Shown: positions 8,912-18,841 of the stretch, one piece after another
Position numbering within the stretch: position 1 is the first letter of the stretch
Layout of the letters: each line of letters starts with the position of its first letter
Assembly (NCBI GenBank): GCA_030348385.1
Contig: JAUCFP010000006.1
Coordinates: 992,001 to 1,056,000 of the forward strand
Direction: 5' to 3'
DNA: 64,000 nucleotides
DNA from: Cytobacillus sp. NJ13
Lineage (GTDB): Bacteria; Bacillota; Bacilli; Bacillales; Cytobacillaceae
Position numbers and translations under genes: made by a program
The notes under the pieces: generated by a model
Database searches by the model: none
Told to the model about the DNA's origin: nothing
Seen by the model: only the letters and a program-made list of their open reading frames with translations

Positions 8912-9247
8912 ATGAAAAAAATAATTATCAGCCTTATGGTTTTGATTGCTTTATCAGAATACATTCCCATTCGGGCATTGTCCGTAGAAGCGCATGCTGA
9001 GAGACCAGAGCCAGCATATGCTAAATGGGGCAGACTTGCAATGGAAACAGCAAAAAAGAAATACCCTAAAGCTAAAATTCTTGACTACTTGCATATCGGC
9101 AGAGAAAAGAGACAAACGACAGAGATCGAAAAGTTCAAGCTATGGGTAGAGGATGAGGGCAAAGAATTCGGTTTATACATTGATATTGAATTTGATTCCA
9201 AAACTGACAGAGTAATCAGGATCAATACGCGAAGATCAGCTAATTAA
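8912..9247 (+). CDS. DUF3889-like secreted protein
   Basis: The 111-aa product has a signal peptide (about 1-27) followed by PAYAKWGRLAMETAKKKYP and FKLWVEDEGKEFGLYIDIEF. These are the hallmarks of the small exported DUF3889 family found in Bacillus. Members resemble PepSY/YpeB-like mini domains, and no function is established. AGAGGT lies 5 nt before ATG 8912. It follows the membrane and acidic small genes by only 25 bp, so a three-gene operon is likely. Confidence 0.8.
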   Translation: MKKIIISLMVLIALSEYIPIRALSVEAHAERPEPAYAKWGRLAMETAKKKYPKAKILDYLHIGREKRQTTEIEKFKLWVEDEGKEFGLYIDIEFDSKTDRVIRINTRRSAN

Positions 9248-9261
9248 CTTGATCGGAATAA

Positions 9262-9300
9262 AACCAGGGACTTTATCATATTGAAGTCCCCGGTTCCTTA
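9262..9300. terminator. bidirectional terminator
   Basis: A 12-bp stem with one mismatch (9262-9273 with 9284-9295) sits between the DUF3889 gene and the convergent HAD gene. Confidence 0.75.
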
Positions 9301-9852
9301 TTTCTCAAATTCAAAATTTGAATAGCAATCAATCGCGAAGTCTGCATATGGGTTGGGATTGCGGAACGCACAGGTACTGATGCCGATCTGTCTGGCAGGC
9401 ATTAAATCTGTATCCTGGTCACCAATAGCCAGATCAATATGATAACGCCGATGAAGATATTCATAGGATTCCGGATGCGGCTTTAAACAGAACCCATCAA
9501 ATTCAGGGCAGATAACTTCTTCAAAATAGGAAGTGAGTTTCCAATACTCAAGCAGCTCCTCCGTGGATTGCCGGTTCCGATGGGTTACCAGCACGTTTAC
9601 ATTATTTTGCTCTAATATATTCCTTACATGTGGAAATAATGGCTTCTCATCATGCTTAAAAGTTGCTTCCATTTGACGAAAATCAGCAATTTTTTCCGGA
9701 GAAACATTAAATTTCTGATATGCTGTCCCGTTTTTAAGGGGCGTAAGAACTTCTTGTGGATCCAGCTCTTTGCCGGATATGCGAATAAAAGACTGAACCA
9801 AAGTAGGCCATGTATCAAGAATTGTGCCATCTAAATCCCAGAGAACATTCAT
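9298..9852 (-). CDS. HAD-family hydrolase
   Basis: The 184-aa product begins with the HAD motif I DLDGT (nucleophile Asp6, acid Asp8). It also has motif II VLVTHR, a Lys in FCLKPHPESY (motif III) and motif IV IGDQDTD. It belongs to the phosphoglycolate-phosphatase-like subfamily and should dephosphorylate a small metabolite in the cytosol; the substrate is unknown. At 184 residues it has only a small cap domain. GGAGGGAG precedes the ATG. It stands alone downstream of metH. Confidence 0.87.
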   Translation of the reverse strand: MNVLWDLDGTILDTWPTLVQSFIRISGKELDPQEVLTPLKNGTAYQKFNVSPEKIADFRQMEATFKHDEKPLFPHVRNILEQNNVNVLVTHRNRQSTEELLEYWKLTSYFEEVICPEFDGFCLKPHPESYEYLHRRYHIDLAIGDQDTDLMPARQIGISTCAFRNPNPYADFAIDCYSNFEFEK

Positions 9853-9912
9853 AAAAATCTCCCTCCTTGCTATGCTATGTAACCATTGTAAAGGTTTTAA
9901 AAAGGAATAGGC

Positions 9913-9944
9913 AAATACCCGGCAAATTTTGCCGGGTATTTTTA
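9913..9944 (-). terminator. terminator of the methionine operon
   Basis: A perfect stem of about 13 bp (9913-9926 with 9927-9941, A/T-rich at the loop) begins right after the metH stop codon. Confidence 0.8.
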
Positions 9945-12900
9945 CTATCTTAATACATTAAAATATCTTGCTTCCGGATGGGCAAAAACCATTGCAGATA
10001 CAGAGGCTTCCGGCTCCATCATACATTCTTCTGTAAGCTTAACTCCGATATCTTCAGGCTGTATAAGTTTAAATAGCTTTTTCTGATCCTCAAGCTCTGG
10101 GCATGCAGGATATCCATAAGAAAAGCGCTGTCCCTGGTATTTCGCCGCAAAACGGTCTTTCATAGTCATTTCAACTGGATCAGGGAATCCCCAGCGATCC
10201 CGAATCTGACGATGGATCAGCTCGGCAAGCCCTTCAGCTGTCTCCAAAGCCAGCGACTGCAGGGCGTGGCTTTCCAAAAATCTGCCTTCGGCTTTTAAAC
10301 TGTCTGCTATACCGCGTATTCCTTTCCCGGCTGTCACAGTAAAGAAGGAAACATAATCCATTTGACCGCTTTCTTTTGATTTAAGAAAGTCTGCCAGACA
10401 TAGAAATGGCTCCGTTTCCTGGCGAGGGAACTCAAACGTTTCAATGACCGTTTTTTCATCTTCATCATAGATATACACCTTATCGCCATCTGACTGGGCA
10501 GGGAAGAATTGATAAACTGCTTTTGGTTCAATCCAGTTTTTCTCTTTTGCTTCAGCAATCAGTTCATCAACCATTGTGTTAATCTTAATTGCTTTTTCAT
10601 CTTTTTCTGCGAGCAGCTTTTGCAGGTTTCCTTTTAAGCCAAGGTGATGGCCAATCAGCATTTGCTTATTTATATACGGCTCGACATGTGAGAGGGAATA
10701 TGTTTTCAGCAGATGCCGCTTTAAGTCTTTTGGAACAAATACCGGCACTTTTGTGCTGACTGTTGGTTTAGGCTTTACTGCAACTGCAACCGATCCGCGG
10801 TCAAATGGGACTGCATTCAGCACGGCTGCCTGTTTTTCTGCCTGCTGAATCCGCAGTTTCTCCGCTTCTTCGGGCTCCTGAAGCTGATTGGCTAGAGAAA
10901 GTCCATTCATGGCATCCTTGGCATATAGCACGAGTCCATCATATTCCTTGGAGATCTTAGTATCTGTAAACTTTCTCGACAGTGCAGCGCCGCCTACTAA
11001 TATCGGAATATCGATTCCTGCCTGTTTCATGTCATGTGCCGTAATGACCATCTGCTGTGCGGATTTTACAAGCAGACCTGAAAGGCCGACCATATCCGGA
11101 TTCTCACGCCTGATTTTTTCAATCAGTTCAGCAGGGGAGACCTTGATACCCAGGTCTATTACTTCATATCCATTATTGCTTAAAATAATATCCACAAGAT
11201 TTTTCCCTATATCATGGACATCACCTTTAACGGTTGCGAGGATGATTTTCCCCTTGGATGAAGATTGTGCAGCATCTTTTTCCATATAAGGTTCGAGATG
11301 AGCAACAGATGCTTTCATAACTTCCGCACTTTGAAGGACTTCTGCAACAATCAGCTGGTTATCATTGAACAATCTTCCTACTTCCTTCATTCCATTCATT
11401 AAAGGCCCATTAATGATATCAAGAGGAGCAGGGTATGCTTGGAGGGCCAGATCAAGATCAGGCAGGAGCCCTTCTTTTGTTCCCTCCAGAATATAATAGG
11501 CGAGGCGTTCCTCAAGTGTCATATCTGGAAGAACACTTTTGCTTTCTTTCTTCTTATCCCGGTAAAAATCAGTGAAAATGGCAAGTGATTCATCAGTAGT
11601 TTCGAAAAGAAGTTTTTCAGCCATTAAGACCTCTTCCTTTGAAATAGAGGCAAATCTTTCCAGTTTTTCCGTATTCACAATCGCATAATCGAGGCCTGCT
11701 TGAGTACAGTGATACAGAAATACTGAATTTAATATCTCCCTGCCGACAGGAGGGAGGCCGAATGAAACATTACTGATTCCCAGAATGGTTTGTACCTCCG
11801 GGAGAGCCTCTTTAATAAGTCTTATACCATCTACCGTTGCCTTTGCAGACCCGATGTATTGCTCATCCCCTGTCCCGACAGGGAAGACGAGGGGGTCAAA
11901 AATAAGATCCTCAGGCGGAATTTCATACTTATTTACAAGCAAATCATATGAACGCTTTGCAATTTCAAGTTTTCTTTCAGCCGTAACACCCATTCCGTCT
12001 TCATCTATTGTACCTACTACCACAGCTGCACCATATCGATGGATCAGTGGAGCAATAGCTTCGAATCTTTCTTCGCCATCCTCCAGATTAATGGAATTTA
12101 TTATGGCTTTACCCTGTGAATAGGTGAGGGCCTTCTCGATAACCGTTTCGTCAGTAGAATCTATAACCAGCGGAACCTTAATTTTTTTTACTAATTCCTT
12201 GATAAAATTTTCAACATCCTGCATTTCTTCACGGTCAGGATCTGCAAGGCAAATATCAATAACGTGGGCTCCGCCTTTTACCTGTGCCCGGCCTATTTCA
12301 GCAGCTTCCTCAAACTTTCCTTCAGCAATCAGCCTTTTAAACTTGCGTGAGCCAATTACATTTGTGCGCTCGCCGACCATAATGGGCCTTAATGTCGGGT
12401 CGTCATAAATCAGAGGTTCAATTCCAGAAACTTTGTGCAGAGAATTCCCATCATAATTCCTTGGTTTATAACCTTTAACTGATTCAGCAATTGCCTGGAT
12501 ATGTTCAGGTGTGGTTCCGCAGCAGCCGCCTACAATATTCAGCCAGCCTTCCTTGGCAAAGCCCTCAAGCTTGCTCGCCAGTGATTCCGGAGTTTCATGG
12601 TACTGTCCTTCTTCATCAGGCAATCCTGCATTGGGATAGCAGCTGACAGCTGTGGAAGCCAATCCTGATAAAGAACGGATATGGTCCTGCATGAATTCGG
12701 GACCTGTCGCACAGTTGAGTCCGACTGCCAGAGGTTTCATGTGTTCCAGCGAAATATAAAATGCTTCAATCGATTGGCCTGCAAGAGTTGTGCCCATCGG
12801 TTCAATCGTTCCCGAAACGACGAGGGGAAGTTTTATTCCCGTCTTTTTTGATGCATTTTCAATGCCGATAAAACCAGCCTTCACATTCAGCATGTCCTGG

Positions 12901-13391
12901 CTGGTTTCCAGGAGGAGAAGGTCGGCTCCACCGTCAATTAACCCTGTGGCTTGTTCTTCATAAGCTGCGATCATTTCTTCAAATGAAGACCCGCCGGTTA
13001 CACTAAGCGTCTTCGTCGTAGGTCCCATGGCACCAGCCACATATCTTGGCCATTCAGGAGTTGAAATGCGGTCTGCAGCTTCCCTGGCAATTTCAACAGC
13101 AATTTTATTTAGTTCATAAGCCTTTTCTTCCAGATCGTAATCTGCCAGAACAATGCTGGTTGCGCCAAAGGTATTGGTTTCAATAATATCTGCTCCGGCT
13201 TTTAAGTATTCAAGGTGGATATGTTCAATCACAGAAGGAGCTGTTATATTTAAATTCTCGTTGCAGCCTTCATATTCTTCGCCGCCAAAGTCATCGGCGG
13301 TTAGATTGGCTCTCTGCAGCATGGTGCCCATTGCTCCATCCATGATCAGGATTTTCTTTTTTAGCTGCTCCTGCAGTGATGTTTTATGCAT
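9945..13391 (-). CDS. metH: cobalamin-dependent methionine synthase
   Basis: The 1148-aa product has the full MetH layout. It has a homocysteine-binding domain (about 1-320, zinc motifs GLNCATG and GGCCGT), a pterin-binding domain (about 340-600), a cobalamin cap and Rossmann module with the DxHxxG motif GDVHDIG around residues 722-728, and an AdoMet reactivation domain (about 890-1148). It transfers the methyl group of 5-methyl-THF to homocysteine through B12. The start at 13391 has GGAGGAAACAAC upstream and overlaps the yitJ stop by 8 nt, so the two are translationally coupled. A longer reading frame from 13433 lacks such a site. Confidence 0.95.
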   Translation of the reverse strand: MHKTSLQEQLKKKILIMDGAMGTMLQRANLTADDFGGEEYEGCNENLNITAPSVIEHIHLEYLKAGADIIETNTFGATSIVLADYDLEEKAYELNKIAVEIAREAADRISTPEWPRYVAGAMGPTTKTLSVTGGSSFEEMIAAYEEQATGLIDGGADLLLLETSQDMLNVKAGFIGIENASKKTGIKLPLVVSGTIEPMGTTLAGQSIEAFYISLEHMKPLAVGLNCATGPEFMQDHIRSLSGLASTAVSCYPNAGLPDEEGQYHETPESLASKLEGFAKEGWLNIVGGCCGTTPEHIQAIAESVKGYKPRNYDGNSLHKVSGIEPLIYDDPTLRPIMVGERTNVIGSRKFKRLIAEGKFEEAAEIGRAQVKGGAHVIDICLADPDREEMQDVENFIKELVKKIKVPLVIDSTDETVIEKALTYSQGKAIINSINLEDGEERFEAIAPLIHRYGAAVVVGTIDEDGMGVTAERKLEIAKRSYDLLVNKYEIPPEDLIFDPLVFPVGTGDEQYIGSAKATVDGIRLIKEALPEVQTILGISNVSFGLPPVGREILNSVFLYHCTQAGLDYAIVNTEKLERFASISKEEVLMAEKLLFETTDESLAIFTDFYRDKKKESKSVLPDMTLEERLAYYILEGTKEGLLPDLDLALQAYPAPLDIINGPLMNGMKEVGRLFNDNQLIVAEVLQSAEVMKASVAHLEPYMEKDAAQSSSKGKIILATVKGDVHDIGKNLVDIILSNNGYEVIDLGIKVSPAELIEKIRRENPDMVGLSGLLVKSAQQMVITAHDMKQAGIDIPILVGGAALSRKFTDTKISKEYDGLVLYAKDAMNGLSLANQLQEPEEAEKLRIQQAEKQAAVLNAVPFDRGSVAVAVKPKPTVSTKVPVFVPKDLKRHLLKTYSLSHVEPYINKQMLIGHHLGLKGNLQKLLAEKDEKAIKINTMVDELIAEAKEKNWIEPKAVYQFFPAQSDGDKVYIYDEDEKTVIETFEFPRQETEPFLCLADFLKSKESGQMDYVSFFTVTAGKGIRGIADSLKAEGRFLESHALQSLALETAEGLAELIHRQIRDRWGFPDPVEMTMKDRFAAKYQGQRFSYGYPACPELEDQKKLFKLIQPEDIGVKLTEECMMEPEASVSAMVFAHPEARYFNVLR

Positions 13392-15234
13392 GTTGTTTCC
13401 TCCTTGAAAGCCGTTCGGTTGTCTCACGGGCATAGTTTGATAGTTCGACAGTCATTTCATAGCGCATAAATGGAGTGATAAGGTAAATGCCATTAAACAG
13501 CTCAGCCGCGGCATCGATCAGCGACTTTGCAATAGCAATGCCTTCAGCTCCAGCCTTTGCAGGATCATCTTTCAATGAAGCCATTCGGTTTCTAATGCTG
13601 TCGGAAATTTTGATTCCCGGAACTTCATTATGAAGAAACTCGGCATTCCGGCTGCCGGTAAGAGGCATTAGGCCTATATAAACAGGTGCTTCTAAATCTT
13701 TCACAGCCTCATGAACTTCCAGCAGCTTCTCTTCAGAAAAAACAGGCTGCGAGATGAAATAATCCGCACCATGTTCAATTTTCTTTTCAAGCCGTCCAAC
13801 AGCTTTTTCCAATGAGCGGACATTGGGGTTAAAAGCGCCTGCAACTGAAAAAGCAGCTTTCTGGCCAAGATCTTTCCCTGAAAAAGATAACCCTTCATTC
13901 AACTGCTTGATCATACTGATCAATTCAAATGATGAGACATCATATACGGAAGATGCTCCTGGAAAATCACCGACACGTGCAGGATCACCCGTAACGGCAA
14001 GAATATCATTTAATCCAAGTGCATGCAGCCCCATTAAATGGGATTGCAGACCAATTATATTCCTATCCCTGCAGGTCACATGAACAAGCGGGCGCAATCC
14101 TGTCTGCTGCTTGACGAGATAGCCAAGCGCAGAGTTGCAAACCCGGGGGGAAGCAAGGGAGTTATCTGCAAGTGTAATAGAATCTATTCCGGCTTCCTTC
14201 AATGCTTTTGCACCTTCAAAAAAGCGTGTAGTATCAAGCTTCCTTGGGGGATCCAATTCTACAATAACAGAAGGCTTTTCCCTGACAATATCCTGAAGAG
14301 GAGGGAGCTCTCTTGACGACGATGGCTTTTCAGAAACAATGACTTTATTGATTGCTTTTGTCTCTTTTTCCTCGATTGGCGGAATTCCTTTTAAAACGTC
14401 AGAAAACGCCTTGATATGGTCAGGTGTTGTTCCACAGCAGCCTCCAAGCAGGCGGACACCCTGATTTCGGAATTCAATCGCTGACTGCCGGAAATATTCT
14501 GCATCTCCTTCATAATGGAATTTGCCGTCCGTATAGGCTGGAATACTGGCATTTGGATAAGCAGAAAGATAGGCATGCTTTGGCAAAGGTACACTTTCTA
14601 GAGTTTTCAGCATATGATGCGGACCAAGCCTGCAATTGATTCCCACAACATCCGCACCAATGCCTTCAAGCTTTGTTAAAGCATCAGCGATAGAAGTCTG
14701 GTTCTGAAGAACACCCGCTTCCTGAAGAGACACCTGTGCGATAATCGGCAAATCCGTTTCTTTTCTGGCTATGGCAAGGACTGTCTCAAGTTCTTCCAGG
14801 TCATAATAGGTTTCAAGCAAAATACCATCTACATCCTCAAGCAGCAGGCAATATAGCTGCTCTCTAAAGCTTCTTTTTATTTCTTCAAGTGTAATCATGT
14901 TGGGCTTGAATCCTCTGATCCCGCCGATTGTACCAGCAACATATGCGCGGCCCTTGGCAGCTTTTTTGGCAATTCTTGCTGCCGCACTGTTAATCTCCTT
15001 AACAGAGTCCTCCAGTCCATATCGCTGCAGCTTCAGATAATTCGCCGCATACGTATTTGTTTGGATCAATTCAGCCCCTGCGCCTATATATGCTTCATGG
15101 ATGTGCTGGATCTGTTCAGATTGTGATAGATTTAATTCCTCAAAACAGCTGTCGGTACCATAGGAGTAAAGAAGAGTTCCCATCGCGCCATCTGCTATGA
15201 TGATTTCATTCTTTAATTTATTTAGGAAACTCAA
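13384..15234 (-). CDS. yitJ: bifunctional homocysteine S-methyltransferase / 5,10-methylene-THF reductase (YitJ)
   Basis: The 616-aa product joins an N-terminal homocysteine S-methyltransferase domain (about 1-300, zinc motifs GINCR and GGCCGT) to a C-terminal MetF-like methylenetetrahydrofolate reductase domain (about 325-610). YitJ has the same architecture. It supplies 5-methyl-THF to MetH, the next gene, and can also methylate homocysteine. The start is TTG 15234, 4 nt after the metC stop, with GGGGGTGA as ribosome binding site. Confidence 0.93.
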   Translation of the reverse strand: MSFLNKLKNEIIIADGAMGTLLYSYGTDSCFEELNLSQSEQIQHIHEAYIGAGAELIQTNTYAANYLKLQRYGLEDSVKEINSAAARIAKKAAKGRAYVAGTIGGIRGFKPNMITLEEIKRSFREQLYCLLLEDVDGILLETYYDLEELETVLAIARKETDLPIIAQVSLQEAGVLQNQTSIADALTKLEGIGADVVGINCRLGPHHMLKTLESVPLPKHAYLSAYPNASIPAYTDGKFHYEGDAEYFRQSAIEFRNQGVRLLGGCCGTTPDHIKAFSDVLKGIPPIEEKETKAINKVIVSEKPSSSRELPPLQDIVREKPSVIVELDPPRKLDTTRFFEGAKALKEAGIDSITLADNSLASPRVCNSALGYLVKQQTGLRPLVHVTCRDRNIIGLQSHLMGLHALGLNDILAVTGDPARVGDFPGASSVYDVSSFELISMIKQLNEGLSFSGKDLGQKAAFSVAGAFNPNVRSLEKAVGRLEKKIEHGADYFISQPVFSEEKLLEVHEAVKDLEAPVYIGLMPLTGSRNAEFLHNEVPGIKISDSIRNRMASLKDDPAKAGAEGIAIAKSLIDAAAELFNGIYLITPFMRYEMTVELSNYARETTERLSRRKQHA

Positions 15235-15238
15235 AATA

Positions 15239-16423
15239 TCACCCCCGCTGTAAAATCGAATGTTTTGTTTGTCCGGCAGCAGATAAAGCTGCCTTGAAAT
15301 CTTCTATAATATCATCTGCGCTCTCCAGGCCAACAGATAGACGAAGAAGACTGTCCGTTATTCCTCGCTGCTCCCGTTCGGATGCAGGCATGGCTGCATG
15401 CGACATTTTTGCAGGGTAGGAGAGGATGGATTCAACAGCTCCCAGACTTACTGCAAAAACAGGTATTTTGGCATTCTCAACAAATGTTCTCATTGATAGC
15501 TCATCTTCAAGCTCAAAAGATAAGACGGCACCTGCGTTCACAGCCTGCTTTTTCTGGATTTCATATCCGGGATGATCTGCAAAACCTGGATAATGCACTT
15601 TCTTAACAGATGGGTGATCATGAAGGAAGCCAGCAATTTTCTCAGCTGATTTCACAGACTGATCAAGCCTTACCTGCAGCGTTTTAATGCCTCTCAGCAC
15701 AAGCCAGGCATCCTGAACACCCAGAACAGCTCCAAAGGAATTCTGGAGAAAAGCAAGTCTTGCGCCTAATTCCGGATCTTTCACAACCGCCAGACCAGCA
15801 ACGACGTCGCTGTGTCCGGATAAAAATTTGGTTGCGCTGTGCAGTACTATATCTGCACCTAAAGAGAGCGGTTTTTGAAGGGCAGGGGTCAGGAATGTAT
15901 TATCCACAAATGTCAGGGCTCCATGCTGTCTTGCAATTGAACTGATGGCCTGTACATCTGTCACTTTCAGCAGCGGGTTGGAAGGAGTCTCTACATAGAA
16001 AACCTTTGTGTTGGGACGGATTGCTTCTTTTACTTCCTCAAGATTTGTCATATCAACAAATGTGTGCTCAATGCCAAAACGGGACAGGACTTCTGTTGTC
16101 ATGCGATAGGTTCCGCCATATACGTCTTCTGTAATGACAACATGATCTCCCTGTGATAAGAGGAGGAATGCTGTAGAAATGGCAGCCATTCCAGAAGAAA
16201 AGGCAAACCCTCTAATACCTTCTTCAAGCTCCGCTATGACTTCTTCTAGCGCTTCCCTTGTTGGATTCAGGCTGCGGCTGTAATCATATTTTCCGAAAGC
16301 ATCAATATCTTTTTGATGAAAAGTGGAGGCATGCTGGATCGGTACACTGACAGCTCCTGTTTCCGGGTCGAATTTTTGATTATTGTGAAGTAATTTCGTT
16401 TGGAATGTGTAATTCGAACTCAT
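15239..16423 (-). CDS. metC: cystathionine beta-lyase
   Basis: The 394-aa PLP enzyme of the Cys/Met-metabolism (gamma) family has YDYSR at the N-terminus, SSGMAA, and the PLP-lysine motif [12 protein letters not shown]. It cleaves cystathionine to homocysteine, pyruvate and ammonia. Its position directly after metI matches the metIC (yjcIJ) pair of B. subtilis. The start ATG overlaps the metI stop by four bases (ATGA), with GGAGG 7 nt upstream. Confidence 0.9.
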   Translation of the reverse strand: MSSNYTFQTKLLHNNQKFDPETGAVSVPIQHASTFHQKDIDAFGKYDYSRSLNPTREALEEVIAELEEGIRGFAFSSGMAAISTAFLLLSQGDHVVITEDVYGGTYRMTTEVLSRFGIEHTFVDMTNLEEVKEAIRPNTKVFYVETPSNPLLKVTDVQAISSIARQHGALTFVDNTFLTPALQKPLSLGADIVLHSATKFLSGHSDVVAGLAVVKDPELGARLAFLQNSFGAVLGVQDAWLVLRGIKTLQVRLDQSVKSAEKIAGFLHDHPSVKKVHYPGFADHPGYEIQKKQAVNAGAVLSFELEDELSMRTFVENAKIPVFAVSLGAVESILSYPAKMSHAAMPASEREQRGITDSLLRLSVGLESADDIIEDFKAALSAAGQTKHSILQRG

Positions 16424-17532
16424 CGTACTGCCTCCTTAACAACCTTAGCAAAAGCATGTTCAAGATCCGCCTTCAAATCTTCTGCATTTTCTATTCCAAC
16501 CGAGAAACGCAGAAGCCTATTACAGACACCGGTTTCAATGCGGATTTCTTCAGGAATGTCCGCATGTGTCTGGGTTGCTGGATAAGTTATGAAACTCTCG
16601 ACTCCGCCAAGGCTTTCTGCAAAGGAGATAAGGGAGAGGCTCTGCAGAAATGGATTCACCCAGGATTCATCCTTGATTCGGAAAGATATCATGCCTCCCT
16701 TGCCGGGATAAAGGACATCCGTTACTGCATCATGGACTGATAAAAATTCTGCCAATTCCTTCGCATTTTCTCCATGCCGTTCCATGCGGAGAGAGAGTGT
16801 CTTCATGCCTCTGATCAACAGCCATGAATCAAAAGGGCTAAGGACAGCACCTGCGGCATTGTGGTTCATAGACAGTGCCTCACATAACTCTTTGCCCTTT
16901 GCAACAATTAATCCGGCAAGGACATCATTATGCCCGCCAAGATACTTTGTTGCACTATGGATGACAATATCAGCTCCAAGCTTTAACGGCTGCTGAAGGA
17001 GGGGGGTATAAAACGTGTTATCAACGATAAGGAGGATATTATGCTTTTGGGCAATTTCTGCTATCAATTGAATGTCAGTCTGTTCCATCAGAGGATTAGT
17101 TGGAGTCTCCAGAAATATTGCCTTGGTCTTTTCCGTGATTAAATTTTCAACATCTTCGGGATTGCTGGTATTTACATATTTGCTCTGAAGTCCCCACTTC
17201 TTGAAGCCCTGTTCCAGAAGACGATATGTACCGCCATATAAATCCTTGGATACTATCCATTCATCTCCGGATTTAAAAAGAGAAAGTATGGTAAGAATTG
17301 CGGCCATTCCAGAGCTGCAGGCATAGCCTTGATCGCCTTCTTCAAGATCGGCGATTGCCTTTTCAAGCAGCTGGCGGGTGGGATTGCCTGTTCTGCTATA
17401 GTCAAAGCCAGTTGACTGGCCGATGCCTTCATGGCGATATGCCGTGGAAAAATATACTGGCGGATTGACTGCACCTGTTGCTGACTCGCTCCTGTTTCCG
17501 ATTTGCGCTAATCTGGTGTCAATATTATACAT
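16420..17532 (-). CDS. metI: cystathionine gamma-synthase / O-acetylhomoserine thiolyase
   Basis: The 370-aa product belongs to the same PLP gamma-family as MetC. It has FDYSRTGNPTR, SSGMAAI and the PLP-lysine motif HSATKYLGGHND. MetI joins acylhomoserine with cysteine to make cystathionine and can also use sulfide. It is the first gene of metI-metC-yitJ-metH, behind the S-box riboswitch. ATG 17532 has AAGGAG about 11 nt upstream; an in-frame GTG at 17544 sits on that site. Confidence 0.9.
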   Translation of the reverse strand: MYNIDTRLAQIGNRSESATGAVNPPVYFSTAYRHEGIGQSTGFDYSRTGNPTRQLLEKAIADLEEGDQGYACSSGMAAILTILSLFKSGDEWIVSKDLYGGTYRLLEQGFKKWGLQSKYVNTSNPEDVENLITEKTKAIFLETPTNPLMEQTDIQLIAEIAQKHNILLIVDNTFYTPLLQQPLKLGADIVIHSATKYLGGHNDVLAGLIVAKGKELCEALSMNHNAAGAVLSPFDSWLLIRGMKTLSLRMERHGENAKELAEFLSVHDAVTDVLYPGKGGMISFRIKDESWVNPFLQSLSLISFAESLGGVESFITYPATQTHADIPEEIRIETGVCNRLLRFSVGIENAEDLKADLEHAFAKVVKEAVR

Positions 17533-17559
17533 GCTTGTAACCACTCCTTAGAAAAAATA

Positions 17560-17722
17560 AAAAAAAGCCTTCTATAAGAAGAAGACTTTTTAATGTGATC
17601 AGCCATTCTTCTTATCTTTCAAGTTTTTAAGAAACTTGCAGGAATTAGCACCTTTTCAATCAAAAAAATGATTGCTGGTTGCTGAGGCGTCGTCGGGCCT
17701 TACCCTCGACCTCTCTGGATAA
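17560..17722 (-). promoter_or_regulatory. SAM (S-box) riboswitch with terminator/antiterminator
   Basis: Reading the minus strand from 17722, the S-box signature appears in order. It starts with CTTATCCAGAGAGGTCGAGG and continues with the conserved GCCC/GACG core and the CAGCAACC motif. The P1 arm CTTATC (17717-17722) pairs with GATAAG (17611-17616). Near 17560-17590 a stem ends in eight T residues (terminator). GATAAGAAGA can pair instead with TCTTCTTAT inside that terminator, which forms an antiterminator. S-adenosylmethionine binding should therefore stop transcription of metI-metC-yitJ-metH when methionine is plentiful. Confidence 0.95.
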
Positions 17723-17748
17723 GAAATCAAATATTAAATTTTCTCTAA

Positions 17749-17778
17749 ACTTTACTACAGTAAACCGCTAATCGTCAA
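17749..17778 (-). promoter_or_regulatory. sigma-A-type promoter for the met operon
   Basis: On the minus strand TTGACG (17773-17778) and TAAAGT (17749-17754) are separated by 18 bp, about 26 bp upstream of the riboswitch. Confidence 0.6.
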
Positions 17779-17880
17779 CACTTTTTTGAATATTTTATGT
17801 TATAAAAAATATCCGCTCAGGTGTCTTGAGTCCTTTTGTCCTAAGCGCACGTTTTAAGGGGGATGAGGAAGAGCTTGAAC

Positions 17881-17916
17881 AAAAAAACTTTCCATTACAT
17901 TCTGGAAAGTTTTTTA
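17881..17916 (-). terminator. terminator of the sspH-like gene
   Basis: An 11-bp stem, AAAACTTTCCA with TGGAAAGTTTT, lies directly after the stop codon of the sspH-like gene. It has T-runs on both strands. Confidence 0.8.
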
Positions 17917-17922
17917 GTGTAT

Positions 17923-18102
17923 TCATTCTTCAACCAAATCGTTAACCGGCACATCCATTTCTTTTTCAGAATCTGCTTTTGTGTAAATGCGTGCTGTCTT
18001 AGTCTGCTCGTCTACATGCTGAATGATGATCGGGATGCCATTGAAAGTAACACTGTACATTTCAGCAGACTCAGCAATCTCTTTTGCTCTGCCAATATTC
18101 AT
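17923..18102 (-). CDS. sspH: SspH-type small acid-soluble spore protein
   Basis: A 59-codon frame begins MNIGRAKEIAES and continues with GIPIIIQHVDEQ and TARIY, the characteristic SspH pattern (RAKEI, IxIQHVDE, ARIY). SspH is a minor spore-core protein made in the forespore. Its length matches the B. subtilis protein of about 59 aa. AGGAGG lies 7 nt upstream of the ATG. It is monocistronic and marks the organism as a spore former. Confidence 0.9.
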   Translation of the reverse strand: MNIGRAKEIAESAEMYSVTFNGIPIIIQHVDEQTKTARIYTKADSEKEMDVPVNDLVEE

Positions 18103-18266
18103 GGAAAAACCTCCTGAATTTGAATAATTTTAATGTGTCTAAAAAATAAACAAATTATTCTTTTGAAAAAACCTTGGCATAAAATGTTAGAAGTGGATCG
18201 CTTTAAAGTTCTGAATATTTGTTTTATAATGAAGGCAAATGAAATTTTTCTTGGAGGGAAGCTAAT

Positions 18267-18506
18267 ATGCGTGAACATAGCCACTGCCGCCACCGGTTTG
18301 CGGAATCTGAAGGACCAGCAGTATTTCAGACCATGGATGGCATTGAAGTAAATGTTTCTGGTTCCATGTTCGAAAAATGTACAACTTGCGGCCATTTTGA
18401 TTTTCCTGTGGAAACGAGAGAAGCAATTGAATCTTCCCTAAAAGAAAACAGAAAAAATGCGAATGCAGCGAAACAAATCTATATTAACTTAGTTGAGACT
18501 TTTTAA
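18267..18506 (+). CDS. hypothetical His/Cys-rich small protein
   Basis: The 79-aa product has HSHCRHR near the N-terminus and CTTCGHFDFP in the middle, a possible metal-binding set, then a helical charged C-terminus. No family is recognised. CTTGGAGG lies before ATG 18267 and a terminator follows, which supports a real gene. Confidence 0.65.
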   Translation: MREHSHCRHRFAESEGPAVFQTMDGIEVNVSGSMFEKCTTCGHFDFPVETREAIESSLKENRKNANAAKQIYINLVETF

Positions 18507-18536
18507 AGCCGAACAGCACTTCGGCTTTTTATTTTT
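18505..18536 (+). terminator. Rho-independent terminator
   Basis: AAAGCCGAA pairs with TTCGGCTTT across a six-base loop, followed by T residues. Confidence 0.85.
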
Positions 18537-18666
18537 GCCTCTTATAAAAACCACCCAGTTATTTCTTATTTATAATTGTTTAACATTTAACAAAACATTT
18601 TATTAGAATAAGTAATTACTAAAAAAAAATTTTTAATAGTTTTCCACTATATTCATGTTTTTATCT

Positions 18667-18714
18667 TTGTACAACTAGATTTTCCGTGTTAGAATAACTG
18701 TGGAAACGTTTTAT
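18667..18714 (+). promoter_or_regulatory. odhA promoter with weak cre-like site
   Basis: TTGTAC (18667-18672) and TAGAAT (18690-18695) are 17 bp apart, a good sigma-A promoter. TGGAAACGTTTTAT at 18701-18714 covers the expected start of transcription and matches 11 of 14 positions of the CcpA cre consensus. The rest of the 336-bp gap before odhA is AT-rich, with nothing else recognised. Confidence 0.5.
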
Positions 18715-18841
18715 CCTCTGAAAAATATTATTATTCGTAAAAATAAAACGTTAATGCATCTTTTAGATGGGTATTGTATTTTCAGGGGAGAAAAATGCAT
18801 TTGAATTATTTACTTAAAAACAGTTATGGAGGTAATTTTCC

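Noticed and set aside
10888..13407. Long plus-strand frames inside metH
   Set aside because: They are antisense shadows of metH; the metH frame has complete domain motifs.
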